Of a stretch of 64,000 nt of DNA, positions 16,725 to 25,855 are shown one piece after another. Below the pieces are notes generated by a model. It searched no databases. It had not been told where the DNA came from and saw only the letters and a program-made list of their open reading frames with translations. The position numbers were made by a program, and so were the translations under genes. The stretch is from an uncultured Clostridia bacterium. GTDB taxonomy: Bacteria > Bacillota > Clostridia > TANB77 > CAG-508. Location: NCBI GenBank assembly GCA_934122085.1, contig CAKOVS010000006.1, positions 1 through 64,000 of the forward strand. The letters run 5' to 3'. Positions within the stretch are counted from its first letter, which is position 1; each line of letters opens with the position of its first letter.

Positions 16725-17675
16725 ATGGCTTATGAGTTAAAGAAGATAATGGCAGAAAAGCCATCAAGATTCACAGAAGGACACAGAATGTGTGCAGGAT
16801 GTGGAGCCCCAGTAGTAGCAAGAATGGTATTAAGAGCATTAAAACCAGAAGATCATGCTGTTATAGCAAATGCAACTGGATGTATGGAAGTATCAACATT
16901 TATATATCCATATACAGCATGGACAGATTCATTTATACACACAGCATTTGAAAATGCTGGTGCAACATGTTCTGGTGCAGAAGCGGCATATAAAGCCTTA
17001 AAAAAACAAGGAAAATTACCACAAGATAAAGACACAAAATTTATAGCATTTGGTGGAGATGGTGGAACTTATGATATAGGTTTACAAAGTTTATCAGGAG
17101 CAATGGAAAGAGGACATGATATGGTTTATGTATGTTATGATAATGGAGCATATATGAACACAGGAATCCAAAGATCATCTGCAACTCCAAAATTTGCTGA
17201 TACAACAACATCACCAGCAGGAAAAGTTATTCCAGGAAAAATGCAAATCAGAAAAGATTTAACAAAAATCATGGCAGATCATCATATTCCTTATGTTGCC
17301 CAAACACTTGCAATGACAAACTTTAAAGATTTATATGAAAAATCAGAAAAAGCAATTTATACTAAAGGACCAGCATTTTTAAATGTTATGGCACCATGTC
17401 CAAGAGGTTGGGGATATGCAACAGAAGATTTAATGAAAATTAATAAATTAGCTGCAGATACATGTTATTGGCCATTATATGAAGTTGTTGATGGAAAATA
17501 TCATATAACATATAAACCAGCAAAAAAATTACCAGTTGAAGAATTTTTACGTCCACAAAAACGTTTTAAACACATGTTTAAACCTGGAAATGAGTGGATG
17601 ATAGAAGAATTTCAAAAAGAAGTTGATAAGAGATGGAATGAACTTTTGGAATTAGAGGAAATTACTAATAAATAG
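16725..17675 (+). CDS. porB: 2-oxoacid:ferredoxin oxidoreductase, beta (TPP-binding) subunit
   Basis: A 316-aa beta subunit with the proximal cluster cysteines CAGCG (23-27) and a further Cys at 53 (NATGCMEVS). The TPP/Mg motif G111-D-G-G...YDIGL runs to N in the YDNGAYMNTG segment (about 138-149). It is the last gene of the operon; a hairpin with a U6 tract follows at 17706-17741. Substrate preference (pyruvate against 2-oxoisovalerate) cannot be read from the sequence by eye; pyruvate is the default inference. Confidence 0.95.
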   Translation: MAYELKKIMAEKPSRFTEGHRMCAGCGAPVVARMVLRALKPEDHAVIANATGCMEVSTFIYPYTAWTDSFIHTAFENAGATCSGAEAAYKALKKQGKLPQDKDTKFIAFGGDGGTYDIGLQSLSGAMERGHDMVYVCYDNGAYMNTGIQRSSATPKFADTTTSPAGKVIPGKMQIRKDLTKIMADHHIPYVAQTLAMTNFKDLYEKSEKAIYTKGPAFLNVMAPCPRGWGYATEDLMKINKLAADTCYWPLYEVVDGKYHITYKPAKKLPVEEFLRPQKRFKHMFKPGNEWMIEEFQKEVDKRWNELLELEEITNK

Positions 17676-17705
17676 TTTTGTCAATTAAGAAGAATATATT
17701 GAAAA

Positions 17706-17741
17706 CACTGCATAACTTGAAAGAGTATGTGGTGCTTTTTT
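17706..17741 (+). terminator. Terminator of the por operon
   Basis: A CACTGCATA / TATGTGGTG-type stem with two wobble pairs, then T6 at 17736-17741. Confidence 0.6.
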
Positions 17742-17782
17742 CTATATAAAAACTATTGGAATTGCAAAAGTGTGATAAATAT

Positions 17783-17866
17783 ATGAGTGGAAATATTTTG
17801 AATGTGCCAATTTTTATGACTGAATATATTGATAAATTAATTCAAATTGGAGAAAAGAGAGATTGA
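17783..17866 (+). other. Possible gene remnant (27 codons)
   Basis: A short ATG-TGA frame in the 250-base gap after porB reads like the C-terminal tail of a larger protein (NVPIFMTEYIDKLIQIGEK). It has no convincing ribosome site. It could be a leftover of a deleted gene or chance. Nothing else is visible in 17742-17928 except a weak promoter (TTGATT, 17 nt, TAAAAT) just before 17929. Confidence 0.2.
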
Positions 17867-17928
17867 TTTTTTATATAGAATATGTTAAAATTTTAATAGA
17901 AATAAAAATATAGGAAAGGAGATAAAAT

Positions 17929-18276
17929 ATGAAAAAAATCCCAAAAAAAATAACTAAAAGCATAAATGAATTATTAATTTTAGTAGACCAAGTATTTGGA
18001 GAAAAAGCTAAAAGAGTAATATTATATGGTTCCTATGCAAGAGGTGATTTTAATAGAAGTTCTGATATAGATGTTATGATTTTAACAGATTTAAATGAAG
18101 ATGAATTAATAGAATATCGTGATAAATTGTGGGATTTAGTATATGATATAGAACTTGAAAATAATGTAATATTATCTCCATTAGTAAAAAATATAGATAA
18201 ATTTAATTATTGGCTAAATGCATTGCCTTTTTATATGAATGTAGAAAAAGAGGGGGTAATATTAAGTGAACACTAA
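17929..18276 (+). CDS. MNT-type nucleotidyltransferase (antitoxin of an MNT-HEPN pair)
   Basis: A 115-aa minimal nucleotidyltransferase. The GS-X10-DXD motif is intact (G34-S35 ... D46-I-D48 in LYGSYARG....SSDIDVM). It is the second such gene in the window and belongs to a different subgroup from mntA at 916. The partner HEPN gene overlaps it by 11 bases. Because the partner is frameshifted, this antitoxin may now act alone. RBS AAAGGAG. Confidence 0.85.
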   Translation: MKKIPKKITKSINELLILVDQVFGEKAKRVILYGSYARGDFNRSSDIDVMILTDLNEDELIEYRDKLWDLVYDIELENNVILSPLVKNIDKFNYWLNALPFYMNVEKEGVILSEH

Positions 18277-18668
18277 TAAGATTTCAAAAGAGTTAGCACT
18301 TCATAGATTAGCACAAGCAAAAGAAGATTTGGGGGCAAGTAAGTCTTTATATAATGAACAATATTATAAATCTGCTAATAGTAGAGCATATTATTCAGTA
18401 TTTCATGCTATAAGAGGAGTTCTAGCTTTAGAACCAATTGATTTTAAAAGGCATAAAAGTGGTTATTGCATATTTTAATGAAAATTATGTTAATAAAGGA
18501 ATATTTCCTAAAATGATAGGAAGAAAAATTTCAAAATGTAGTAAACTACGAGAAGATAGTGATTATGATGATGAGTTTACAGTTAGACCTGAAGCTACTA
18601 AAGAACAGATTGATACAGCAGAAGAATTAATAAAAATGGTAGAAAAATATATAAATGAAAAAAATTAG
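18266..18668 (+). pseudogene. HEPN-domain protein, frameshifted
   Basis: GTG start at 18266 after GAGGGGG. The first frame (to 18478) contains the HEPN core with an RX6H motif (R40-AYYSVF-H47) and runs into DFKRHKSG, then loses frame and stops. The second frame (to 18668) continues VIAYFNENYVNKGIF ... SDYDDEF, exactly the family's C-terminal half. The shift lies at about 18450-18465 in GCATAAAAGTGGTTATTG (a net +1 or -2 change in or near an A-run). The toxin is therefore probably inactive unless the indel is a sequencing error or is bypassed by slippage on the A4 run. Confidence 0.8.
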
Positions 18669-18701
18669 AATAGTAAGATTTAAATGTCTTACTATTTTTT
18701 T
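18669..18701 (+). terminator. Intrinsic terminator
   Basis: Arms AATAGTAAGA (18669-18678) and TCTTACTATT (18687-18696) with a T7 tract. Confidence 0.8.
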
Positions 18702-18793
18702 ATTACAAACCACTTCAAAAAAAATAATCAATATGCTAAAATAAAAGAAGTAAAAAGTCGAGAAATCGAAAGAGAAAATGAGAGGAAAACACT

Positions 18794-21700
18794 ATGGAAG
18801 AAATGTTTGATATAGAAAAATTCAATATAATAAGTGATGAAGAAAATTACTACTTTTTTAGGTCATTAGAGCCAGGAGACATAAAAGACCTAGAAGAAGG
18901 AAATATAAAAGATGAGAATGGAAAATATATAAGATTACGTACAGATAGAGAAAGATGGGAAGAAACACATAGTATAAAGCCAAGATGGAATGCAGAAAGT
19001 ACAGTAACACTAGAAGAAATGTATAATCATATAAAAATGCATTATAGCTTAGAAACAAATTGTATATCATTATCAAGCAATGCCAATGTAGCAAGAACGT
19101 ATGGAGAAACATTTAGTGATAAATATGTAATGATAAAAGTTCCAAAGAAAGAAATGGGACAAAGAGTATATAATGCAGGACAATATATGTTGTCAGAAAT
19201 AGATAAAAAAGTGCAAGAAAGAATAGCCCAAGGAAATATCCCAGAAGAAGTATTAGAAGATTTTAGAAAAATAGATGAAGCTACAGAATCAAAAGAATTA
19301 AAAGAGATACTAAAAGTAAAATATACAGCTTCAAATGGAATAGATACAAGTAAATCTGGAATGAAAAAAGGAATAGTATATAAAGCACCATTAGCTAGAG
19401 TAAGTAGTTTTCAAACATTAGATGATGAGCAAACATTAGAAAAAAATAAAATAGTAGCAAAATTAACAATATTAGAACAAAAAGGATTAATTGGACCAGT
19501 AGTTCCAAAAATAAAAACAAATAGTGAATTAATAAAAACACTAGGAAGTGCATTTGCATCAGGAGAGCAGATATATTATGGAGATATAGAAGGAAGAAAA
19601 GTAACAGATATATCAAAAGAATTTTTAGATATGTTTGCGTTAATACAACAAGTAGAGAATCAAGATAAAGAAGTAGTAAATGAATTAAAAACAGAATTAG
19701 TAAAATACATAATAAATGGTGGAAAATTAGAAGTACCAGAAGGAAGTATATTAAGAGATAATGGAACACCCAGAGACGATATATCAATAGAAGAGATGTA
19801 TCAGATAACAGAAGGAAAAGTAGAATATGGACAAGCAAGTTCTATTGTAAAAAATATGTATTATCTATCAAAAGGACAAGCAAATGCAAGAATATTAGCA
19901 GGAATGTTAAGAGAGATAACAGGAAATAATCCAAAATATGAAGAGATTATAAAGTACATTGAAAATAACGGATTTGAAATAGAACCAAAAATAACAACAA
20001 GAAAAAGCAATACAGGATACAGAATAAGTGAATCTGTAAACTTAAACCTAAAACCAAATGAAATAGGATTAGTAGACTCAATAAGAAATTTAACAACTGA
20101 AGAACAAATGCAAATAATACAAGAAAGAGGACTTTCAAATGTAAAAGAAATAATGACATCAAATTTTGCTAAAATGCAGACAATGGAAAAAATAGAAAAA
20201 GAAGATTATTTTGCAAGTGCAATAGTAGATATGTATGATTGGGGAAGTCTTAATATAGAAGAAATATCTGTAACAGAAAGAAATGAATTAATCCAGAAAT
20301 TAAAACAAAGTAATTGTGTATCAATATATGAAAAATTAAAAGAAGCAGGAATAGAAAATAAAGATATACCAAGAGCAGTTATAAATATGGCATCAAAAGG
20401 AAGATTAAATGAAATATTACAAACAGAAAATTATGTAGAAAAAATACAAGAAAATATAGGAGAAATAACACAAAATCTATCAATAGAACAAATAGAAAGA
20501 TATTTAGGATATTATGATGTAAAAGGAACAGGAATAGAATTAAGAGATTATCAGCAAGATGCAGTAGACAAAGCAGAAGAAATATATAAAGAAAAAAGAT
20601 ATGCAAGTATAATATTACCAACAGGAGGAGGAAAGACATATGTAGCATTAACAGAAATGTTACAATATGGAAAAACAGCAGAAGAAATAGCAATAGAAGA
20701 AAATCAAATAGAATTAGGAAAAATAGCATATAAAACAAATAATAAAAAAATGCTATATTTAGCACCATCAAATGAAATATTAGAGCAGACAAAAGATAGA
20801 ATAATAGAGCATATTCGTGGAAAAGTAGGAACAACAGGAAAAAACAAAGATGAAATAATAGCAGAAGTATTTCCAAATTTAGAGTTTGCAACATATCAAA
20901 GCTTAATAACAAAAGCAGGAAAAGAAACATTAAAAAAGCAATATGATTTTATGATATTTGATGAATTACATAGAACAGGTGCAGAAAAATGGGAAAAAGC
21001 ATTAGATAAATTAATAGAAAATCAATCAGAAGAAACCAAAGTACTAGGAATAACAGCAACACCAACAAGAGATGCAGATGATAGAAATATGTCTGATGAA
21101 ATAGCGAAAAAATTAGGATATACAGATGAAGAAATAAGAGCAGAAAAGCATATAGCAGCAAAGATAGAACTAAAAGAAGCAATCCAATTAGGAATGGTAA
21201 TAAATCCAAAAGTAGTTTCATGTGAGTATAATTTATTAACAGATGGAAGTATGGAAAATTTAGCAGAACAAATAAATGAAATAGAAGATGAGAATGAAAG
21301 AAAGAAGAAATTAGAACAATATGATAGGCTAAGGAAAAATCTGGAGAAAGCAAAAGGAATACCAGAAATATTACAAGAAAACTTAAAAGAAGGTGGAAAA
21401 TATATTGTATTTATACCAGTTGGAGGGAATGAAGAAGGAAAAGACAGTATAGATAAAGTAAAAGAATGGAAAAAGCAAATAAGTGAATATTTAAAAAATT
21501 CAGGAATAGAACCAGAATATTATTCAATGCTAGGAACTTATAGTGATAAGGAAAATGAGAGACAATTAGAAGGATTTGAAAGTGAAAAATCAGATAAAAC
21601 AAAATTTATGATAGTAATGAATAAATTGAACGAAGGTGTTCATGTAGATGGAGTAAATGGAATATTATGGTTTAGACCATTAGATGAAAATTCAAAAATA

Positions 21701-22981
21701 TTGTACAAACAACAAATAGGAAGAGTAATAACATCAGTAGATCCAGATAATCCACCAAAAGATGAAGATAGACCGACAGTAATGGATTTTGCAAATAATA
21801 CAGAAAGAGTAGATATAGATAAAGAGATAAAAAACAATAATAGAAAAAATGATTTAGAATTATTAACAATAGTAGTAAATTGGGTAAAATCACATGGAGA
21901 TAATTTGCCACAAGTAACAAGTACAAGTAATCAAGAAAAAAGATATGCTGCAACATTATATAGAATTCAACAGAAATATATAGAATATAGAAATGGAATT
22001 GATAATGAAGGAATTACAGAAGATGAAAGAAATAATATAGAGAATATTATAGCAAAAGGTGAAGAAATAGAACTATGGGATAGAGAGCTTGAAAGAATTA
22101 CCAAAGATGAAAGTGATAAAATTCTAGAAGTTGATAGTTTTGAGGTAAAAGGAAATTTGCATGATTTTGTTGAATTAGAAAAAGAAGTAGAAGATATTAA
22201 TTATATAAAAACAGCATTAAAAAATATAATTGAGATAGAAAAATGGTGTAAAGAACAATTTGACGGAGAGCCAGAATATAGTAGAAGATTGCCAAGACGC
22301 ATAAACGGAATAAAGTCAGAAGAAGAGAAAATAGAGAATAGTTTAAGAGCAGCTTTAAATAGCTTTAAAGGAAAAGAAAATGGTATTTGGGAAAAATATC
22401 AAGAAGGAAAAAAGCAAGGATTAAGTAGAGAAGAAATAAGACAAAAATATGGAATGAGAGAAGGAGAAATAGCACTAGTAGAAAGATGTGAAAGAGTAAT
22501 AGAAGAATATGATTATATAGAGTTAAATATTCAGGCAAACAATATAATAGAGATAGAAAAATGGTGTAAAGAAAAAAATGAAGGAAAGCCAGAATATAGT
22601 AGAAGATTGCCACAAACAATAAGAGGAATAAAGTCGGCAGAAGAGGAAAGAGAGAATAGTTTAAGATTAGCTTTAAATACTTTTAAAAGAAAAAAAGATG
22701 GTATTTGGGAAAAATATCAAAAAGGAAAAGAACAAGGATTAAGTAGAGAAGAAATAAAACAAAAATATGGAATGAGAGAAGGAGAAATAACACTAGTAGA
22801 AAGATATGAAAGAGTAATAAAAGAATATAATTATGGAAACTTAAATGTTCATGCGGATAATATAATAAAAATAGAACAATGGTGTAAAGAAAAAAATGAA
22901 GGAAAGCCGGAATATAGTAGAAGATTGCCAAAAAAAATAAATACACGGAATAAAGTCAGAAGAAGAGAAAATAGAGAGTAG
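18794..22981 (+). CDS. Multi-domain SF2 (DExH) helicase with C-terminal repeats; first reading frame
   Basis: This 1395-codon frame is the main part of a gene that really extends to 24226. Residues 1-150 form an unidentified N-terminal domain (YFFRSLEPGDI ... NCISLSSNANVARTYGE ... YVMIKVPKKEM) that recalls ADP-ribosyltransferase-like folds, a weak inference. A helicase core follows: Q/I region ELRDYQQDAV, motif I PTGGGKT (about 608-614), motif II DELH (about 722-725), motif III TATPTRD, motif VI QIGRVIT (about 973-979). From about 1144 the protein consists of roughly 106-residue repeats containing WCKEKNEGKPEYSRRLP and GLSREEIKQKYGMREGEI. After the third repeat begins, a 4-base insertion (TACA, about 22936) shifts the frame to a stop at 22981. 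Restriction-like or defence helicases share this ART/helicase/array layout, but no such function is shown here. Confidence 0.85.
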   Translation: MEEMFDIEKFNIISDEENYYFFRSLEPGDIKDLEEGNIKDENGKYIRLRTDRERWEETHSIKPRWNAESTVTLEEMYNHIKMHYSLETNCISLSSNANVARTYGETFSDKYVMIKVPKKEMGQRVYNAGQYMLSEIDKKVQERIAQGNIPEEVLEDFRKIDEATESKELKEILKVKYTASNGIDTSKSGMKKGIVYKAPLARVSSFQTLDDEQTLEKNKIVAKLTILEQKGLIGPVVPKIKTNSELIKTLGSAFASGEQIYYGDIEGRKVTDISKEFLDMFALIQQVENQDKEVVNELKTELVKYIINGGKLEVPEGSILRDNGTPRDDISIEEMYQITEGKVEYGQASSIVKNMYYLSKGQANARILAGMLREITGNNPKYEEIIKYIENNGFEIEPKITTRKSNTGYRISESVNLNLKPNEIGLVDSIRNLTTEEQMQIIQERGLSNVKEIMTSNFAKMQTMEKIEKEDYFASAIVDMYDWGSLNIEEISVTERNELIQKLKQSNCVSIYEKLKEAGIENKDIPRAVINMASKGRLNEILQTENYVEKIQENIGEITQNLSIEQIERYLGYYDVKGTGIELRDYQQDAVDKAEEIYKEKRYASIILPTGGGKTYVALTEMLQYGKTAEEIAIEENQIELGKIAYKTNNKKMLYLAPSNEILEQTKDRIIEHIRGKVGTTGKNKDEIIAEVFPNLEFATYQSLITKAGKETLKKQYDFMIFDELHRTGAEKWEKALDKLIENQSEETKVLGITATPTRDADDRNMSDEIAKKLGYTDEEIRAEKHIAAKIELKEAIQLGMVINPKVVSCEYNLLTDGSMENLAEQINEIEDENERKKKLEQYDRLRKNLEKAKGIPEILQENLKEGGKYIVFIPVGGNEEGKDSIDKVKEWKKQISEYLKNSGIEPEYYSMLGTYSDKENERQLEGFESEKSDKTKFMIVMNKLNEGVHVDGVNGILWFRPLDENSKILYKQQIGRVITSVDPDNPPKDEDRPTVMDFANNTERVDIDKEIKNNNRKNDLELLTIVVNWVKSHGDNLPQVTSTSNQEKRYAATLYRIQQKYIEYRNGIDNEGITEDERNNIENIIAKGEEIELWDRELERITKDESDKILEVDSFEVKGNLHDFVELEKEVEDINYIKTALKNIIEIEKWCKEQFDGEPEYSRRLPRRINGIKSEEEKIENSLRAALNSFKGKENGIWEKYQEGKKQGLSREEIRQKYGMREGEIALVERCERVIEEYDYIELNIQANNIIEIEKWCKEKNEGKPEYSRRLPQTIRGIKSAEEERENSLRLALNTFKRKKDGIWEKYQKGKEQGLSREEIKQKYGMREGEITLVERYERVIKEYNYGNLNVHADNIIKIEQWCKEKNEGKPEYSRRLPKKINTRNKVRRRENRE

Positions 22982-24100
22982 TTTAAGATGTGCTTTAGAT
23001 GGCTTTAAAAAAATTGATATCTGGACAAACTATCAAAAAGGAAAAGAGCAAGGATTAAGTCGAGAAGAAATAAAACAAAAATATGGAATGAGAGAAGGAG
23101 AAATAGCACTAGTAGAAAGATATGAAAGAGTAATAGAAGAATATGATTATGTAGACTTAAATGTTCATGCGAATAATATAATAGAAATAGAAAAATGGTG
23201 TAAAGAAAAAAATGAAGGAAAGCCAGAATATAGTAGAAGATTGCCACAAACAATAAAAGGAATAAAGTCGGCAGAAGAGGAAAGAGAGAATAGTTTAAGA
23301 CAATCTTTAAAGAATTTTAAAGGAAAAGATTTCTGGACAAACTATAAAAAAGAAAAGAGCAAGGATTAAGCAGAGAAGAAATAAAACAAAAATATGGAAT
23401 GAGAGAAGGAGAAATAGCACTAGTAGAAAGATATGAAAGAGTAATAGAAGAATATGATTATGGAGATTTAAATATTTTAGCGAATAAAATAATAGAAATA
23501 GAAAAATGGTGTAAAGAAAAAAATGAAGGGAAGCCAGAATATAGTAGAAGATTGCCCAAACAAATAAGAGAAATAAAGTCAGAAGAAGAGAAAATAGAGG
23601 ATAGTTTAGCAAATGCTTTAAATACTTTTAAAAGAAAAAAAGATGGTATTTGGGAAAAATATCAAAAAGGAAAAGAGCAAGGATTAAGTCGAGAAAAAAT
23701 AAAACAAAAATATGGAATGAGAGAAGGAGAAATAGCACTAGCAGAAAGATATGAAAGAGTAATAGAAGAATATGATTATGGAGATTTAAATATTTTAGCG
23801 AATAATATAATAAAAATAGAAAAATGGTGTAAAGAAAAAAATGAAGGGAAGCCAGAATATAGTAGAAGATTGCCCAAACAAATAAGAGAAATAAAGTCAG
23901 AAGAAGAGAAAATAGAGGATAGTTTAGCAAATGCTTTAAATACTTTTAAAAGAAAAAAAGATGGTATTTGGGAAAAATATCAAAAAGGAAAAGAGCAAGG
24001 ATTAAGTAGAGAAAAAATAAAACAAAAATATAGGCTAAGAGAAGCAGAAATAGCACTGATAGAAAGATGTGAAAGAATAATAGAAGAATATGGTGAAAAA
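22223..24100 (+). repeat. Six tandem ~318-bp coding repeats
   Basis: Units begin at about 22223, 22541, 22859, 23175, 23486 and 23804. Each encodes about 106 residues with the order IIEIEKWCKEKNEGKPEYS, RRLP..I..IKSEEE, SL..AL..FK, W..YQKGKEQGLSREEIKQ, KYGMREGEIALVERYERVI. Units 5 and 6 are almost identical in DNA, which points to recent duplication or gene conversion. The last part of a further unit is present in the paralogue at 1-260. Confidence 0.92.
22983..23369 (+). pseudogene. Helicase repeats, second reading frame (displaced fragment)
   Basis: Continues the repeat array in the +1 frame after the 4-base insertion near 22936: SLRCALDGFKK, then a full unit with MREGEIALVERYERV. It ends at 23369 because a one-base deletion near 23345 (TATAAAAAAGAAAAGAGC where other units have TATCAAAAAGGAAAAGAGC) shifts the frame again. 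It has no start of its own; an internal ATG at 23088 is part of the repeat. It is not an independent gene. Confidence 0.75.
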
Positions 24101-24226
24101 AAAGAAATTACAGGTCAGTCCATAGGCCAAGCTTCATACACAGCAACAGTACAAGAATGTGATGAAGCACTGACGGATTTAAATAAATTAATTCATGAAC
24201 AACAAGAAATAACACAGAAAGACTAA
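23399..24226 (+). pseudogene. Helicase repeats and C-terminus, original frame restored
   Basis: The -1 change near 23345 cancels the +1 shift near 22936, so this stretch is in the same frame as the 18794 start. It carries the last two and a half repeat units and the unique tail (GEKKEITGQSIGQ ... VQECDEALTDLNKLI), which matches the tail of the paralogue at 1-260. Translation from the internal ATG at 23399 would give 275 aa of repeats alone, but no Shine-Dalgarno decides for it. Best read as the 3' end of the helicase gene. Confidence 0.7.
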
Positions 24227-24230
24227 AACA

Positions 24231-24268
24231 AAAAATCACTTAATAATAAATTTGTTAAGTGATTTTTT
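24231..24268 (+). terminator. Terminator after the helicase gene
   Basis: Arms AAAAATCACTTA and TAAGTGATTTTT with a T-tract. Nearly the same hairpin recurs at 25856-25892 after the HigA-type gene. Confidence 0.85.
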
Positions 24269-24334
24269 ATATACTAGGAAAGTTATACTTTCCTAGTATA
24301 TAAAAAGCTACAATCGTTAGCCCTTTGAGGTTTT
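24268..24334 (+). repeat. Dispersed hairpin repeat, family B copy 1
   Basis: Begins at the U-tract of the preceding terminator with a perfect 15-base inverted repeat TATATACTAGGAAAG...CTTTCCTAGTATATA (24268-24302), then AAGCTACAATCGTTAGCCCT. This part is shared with 40566-40634. A further hairpin (AAAAATT/AATTTTT, about 24364-24382) follows in this copy only. The first 20 bases match family A. Confidence 0.85.
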
Positions 24335-24400
24335 ATCGCTTTGCTCAGAAATAACAAATCAAAGAAAAATTGAAAATTTTTCTTATTTGTTCTAAACATC

Positions 24401-24430
24401 TTGATATGTTATAACTTTGTATGTTATAAT
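24401..24430 (+). promoter_or_regulatory. Promoter and direct-repeat operator of the higBA-like module
   Basis: TTGATA (24401-24406), an 18-nt spacer and TATAAT (24425-24430). ATGTTATAA occurs twice, at 24406-24414 and 24421-24429, the second overlapping the -10 box. This is a plausible autorepression site for the HTH antitoxin. Confidence 0.6.
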
Positions 24431-24458
24431 ATGTTAAAAACAAAGGAGTGGGTTATTA

Positions 24459-24776
24459 TTGCAAATACTAAAAACAAAAACATACATAAAAGACCTACAA
24501 AAGAAAATAAAAAACAAACATAAGAAAAAAGAACAAGAAACAATAGAAGAATTAATGATACAAAGTAAAAATATGCAAGAAGTAATAATAAACCCTTTAT
24601 CAAGAGTATATAATATTGAAAAGAAACAAGGAAACTTAAAAGAAATATATACAGCAAATGTAAATATGAAATTAAGAATGTATATAAAGCCTATAGGCGA
24701 ATATCCATATAAGTTGGAAGAAATAGTGGAAGTAGAATTAAGAGAAATAGATGACCAACACTATGGAGAAGGATAG
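24459..24776 (+). CDS. RelE/HigB-like toxin
   Basis: A 105-aa protein with TTG start (24459) after AAAGGAG. The ending, NLKEIYTANVNMKLRMYIKPIGEYPYKLEEIVEVELREIDDQHYGEG (given for residues about 60-105), has the beta-sheet pattern of HigB/RelE ribosome-dependent mRNA endonucleases: basic residues, then strands, then a C-terminal DxHY. It lies 3 bases before the XRE-M78 gene, the toxin-first order typical of higBA. Divergence from well-known HigB proteins is large, so the toxin activity is inferred from fold pattern and partner. Confidence 0.7.
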   Translation: MQILKTKTYIKDLQKKIKNKHKKKEQETIEELMIQSKNMQEVIINPLSRVYNIEKKQGNLKEIYTANVNMKLRMYIKPIGEYPYKLEEIVEVELREIDDQHYGEG

Positions 24777-24779
24777 GAG

Positions 24780-25811
24780 ATGATTGATATGATTTATTTT
24801 GGAAAATACCTAAAAGACTATTTAGAATACAACAACATATCGCAAACAGAATTTGCAACAAGAATAGGAATAACACAAAAGCATATGAATGAAATAATAA
24901 ATGGAAAAACAAGAATAACATTAGAAATGGCAGGAAATATAGAAAGACTAACAGGAATCAAATCAGAATTTATTATAAATGTAGAAAACTCAAGAATATT
25001 AAAAGAAAACGTTTTAAAACAATATGGAAACATAGACAACTTAAAAAAAGAAATAACAATAAAATATCATATTAATGAAATAAAAAAGAGAAATTGGATA
25101 AAATTTAAAGATGAAACAGATATCTTACAAGTATGTATAGATTTATTAGACTTCTTAAAAATAAAAGACTTTGACATAATTCCAAAATTAGAAAAACAAA
25201 TACTATTAAAAAAAACAGGTAATGACTTTAACAAAATAGCATTGTGGATAGCACATTGTGATGAAACAATAAAACAACAAAATGTAAATGAATACAATAG
25301 TTATAATTTAATGTTATTAATAAAAGATTTGAAAGAATTAGCCTACAATAACTCAATAGATATAGACAAAGTAAGAGAACTATTAAATAAATATGGAATT
25401 TATTTTGCATGTGAAAAAGCCTTAACAGGAACAAAAATAAGAGGATGTTTTAGAGTTAAAGGAAAACAACCAGCAATTTATGTAACAGATAACTATGCTG
25501 GAAAAGACTCATTTTTCTTCGAATTATTTCATGAACTAGGACATTGTAAATCAGATTATAATGAAGGAAAAAATAAAGTAATTATAGATGGAAATGATTT
25601 AAAAGAAGAAAAAGCAGATAAATTCGCATTAGAAGTAATGATTCCAGAAAACATTTGGAAAAAGATTGTTGATGGAGAAATAAACGAAAAAACATTAAAA
25701 GAAATATCAATTCAAGAAAAAATACCAATGAGTTTTATTGTTGGAAGACTTGCCCAAAATGGAATAATCACTTATAAAAGTGAACTATATAGAGAAAACT
25801 ATCAAAAATAA
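24780..25811 (+). CDS. HigA-type HTH protein fused to an ImmA/IrrE (M78) metallopeptidase
   Basis: A 343-aa two-domain protein. Residues about 10-65 form an XRE helix-turn-helix (NNISQTEFATRIGITQKHMNEI). The C-terminal half holds an M78/DUF955 peptidase with the zinc motif H251-E-L-G-H255 (FFELFHELGHCKSD), followed by the usual EEKADKFALEVMIP helix (about 278-291). In HigBA-like systems the HTH part represses the operon and neutralises the toxin. In ImmA/IrrE proteins the peptidase cleaves a repressor on a signal. Here both lie in one chain, suggesting a self-contained induction switch. A 3-base gap links it to the toxin gene; a terminator follows. Confidence 0.85.
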   Translation: MIDMIYFGKYLKDYLEYNNISQTEFATRIGITQKHMNEIINGKTRITLEMAGNIERLTGIKSEFIINVENSRILKENVLKQYGNIDNLKKEITIKYHINEIKKRNWIKFKDETDILQVCIDLLDFLKIKDFDIIPKLEKQILLKKTGNDFNKIALWIAHCDETIKQQNVNEYNSYNLMLLIKDLKELAYNNSIDIDKVRELLNKYGIYFACEKALTGTKIRGCFRVKGKQPAIYVTDNYAGKDSFFFELFHELGHCKSDYNEGKNKVIIDGNDLKEEKADKFALEVMIPENIWKKIVDGEINEKTLKEISIQEKIPMSFIVGRLAQNGIITYKSELYRENYQK

Positions 25812-25855
25812 TGCAAAAGCAATTTATAAAAACACTTTAATCAAATGAATAAAAC

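Noticed and set aside
20379..20930. Long Leu/Phe-rich open frames on the minus strand here and in many other places
   Set aside because: They are mirror images of AT-rich, Glu/Lys/Ile-rich plus-strand genes. They have no ribosome sites and their apparent membrane character comes from the TTA/GAA/AAA codon bias of the real gene.
22223..24100. CRISPR-like array
   Set aside because: Units are about 318 bp, contiguous and protein-coding, with no unique spacers. No cas genes are present in the window.
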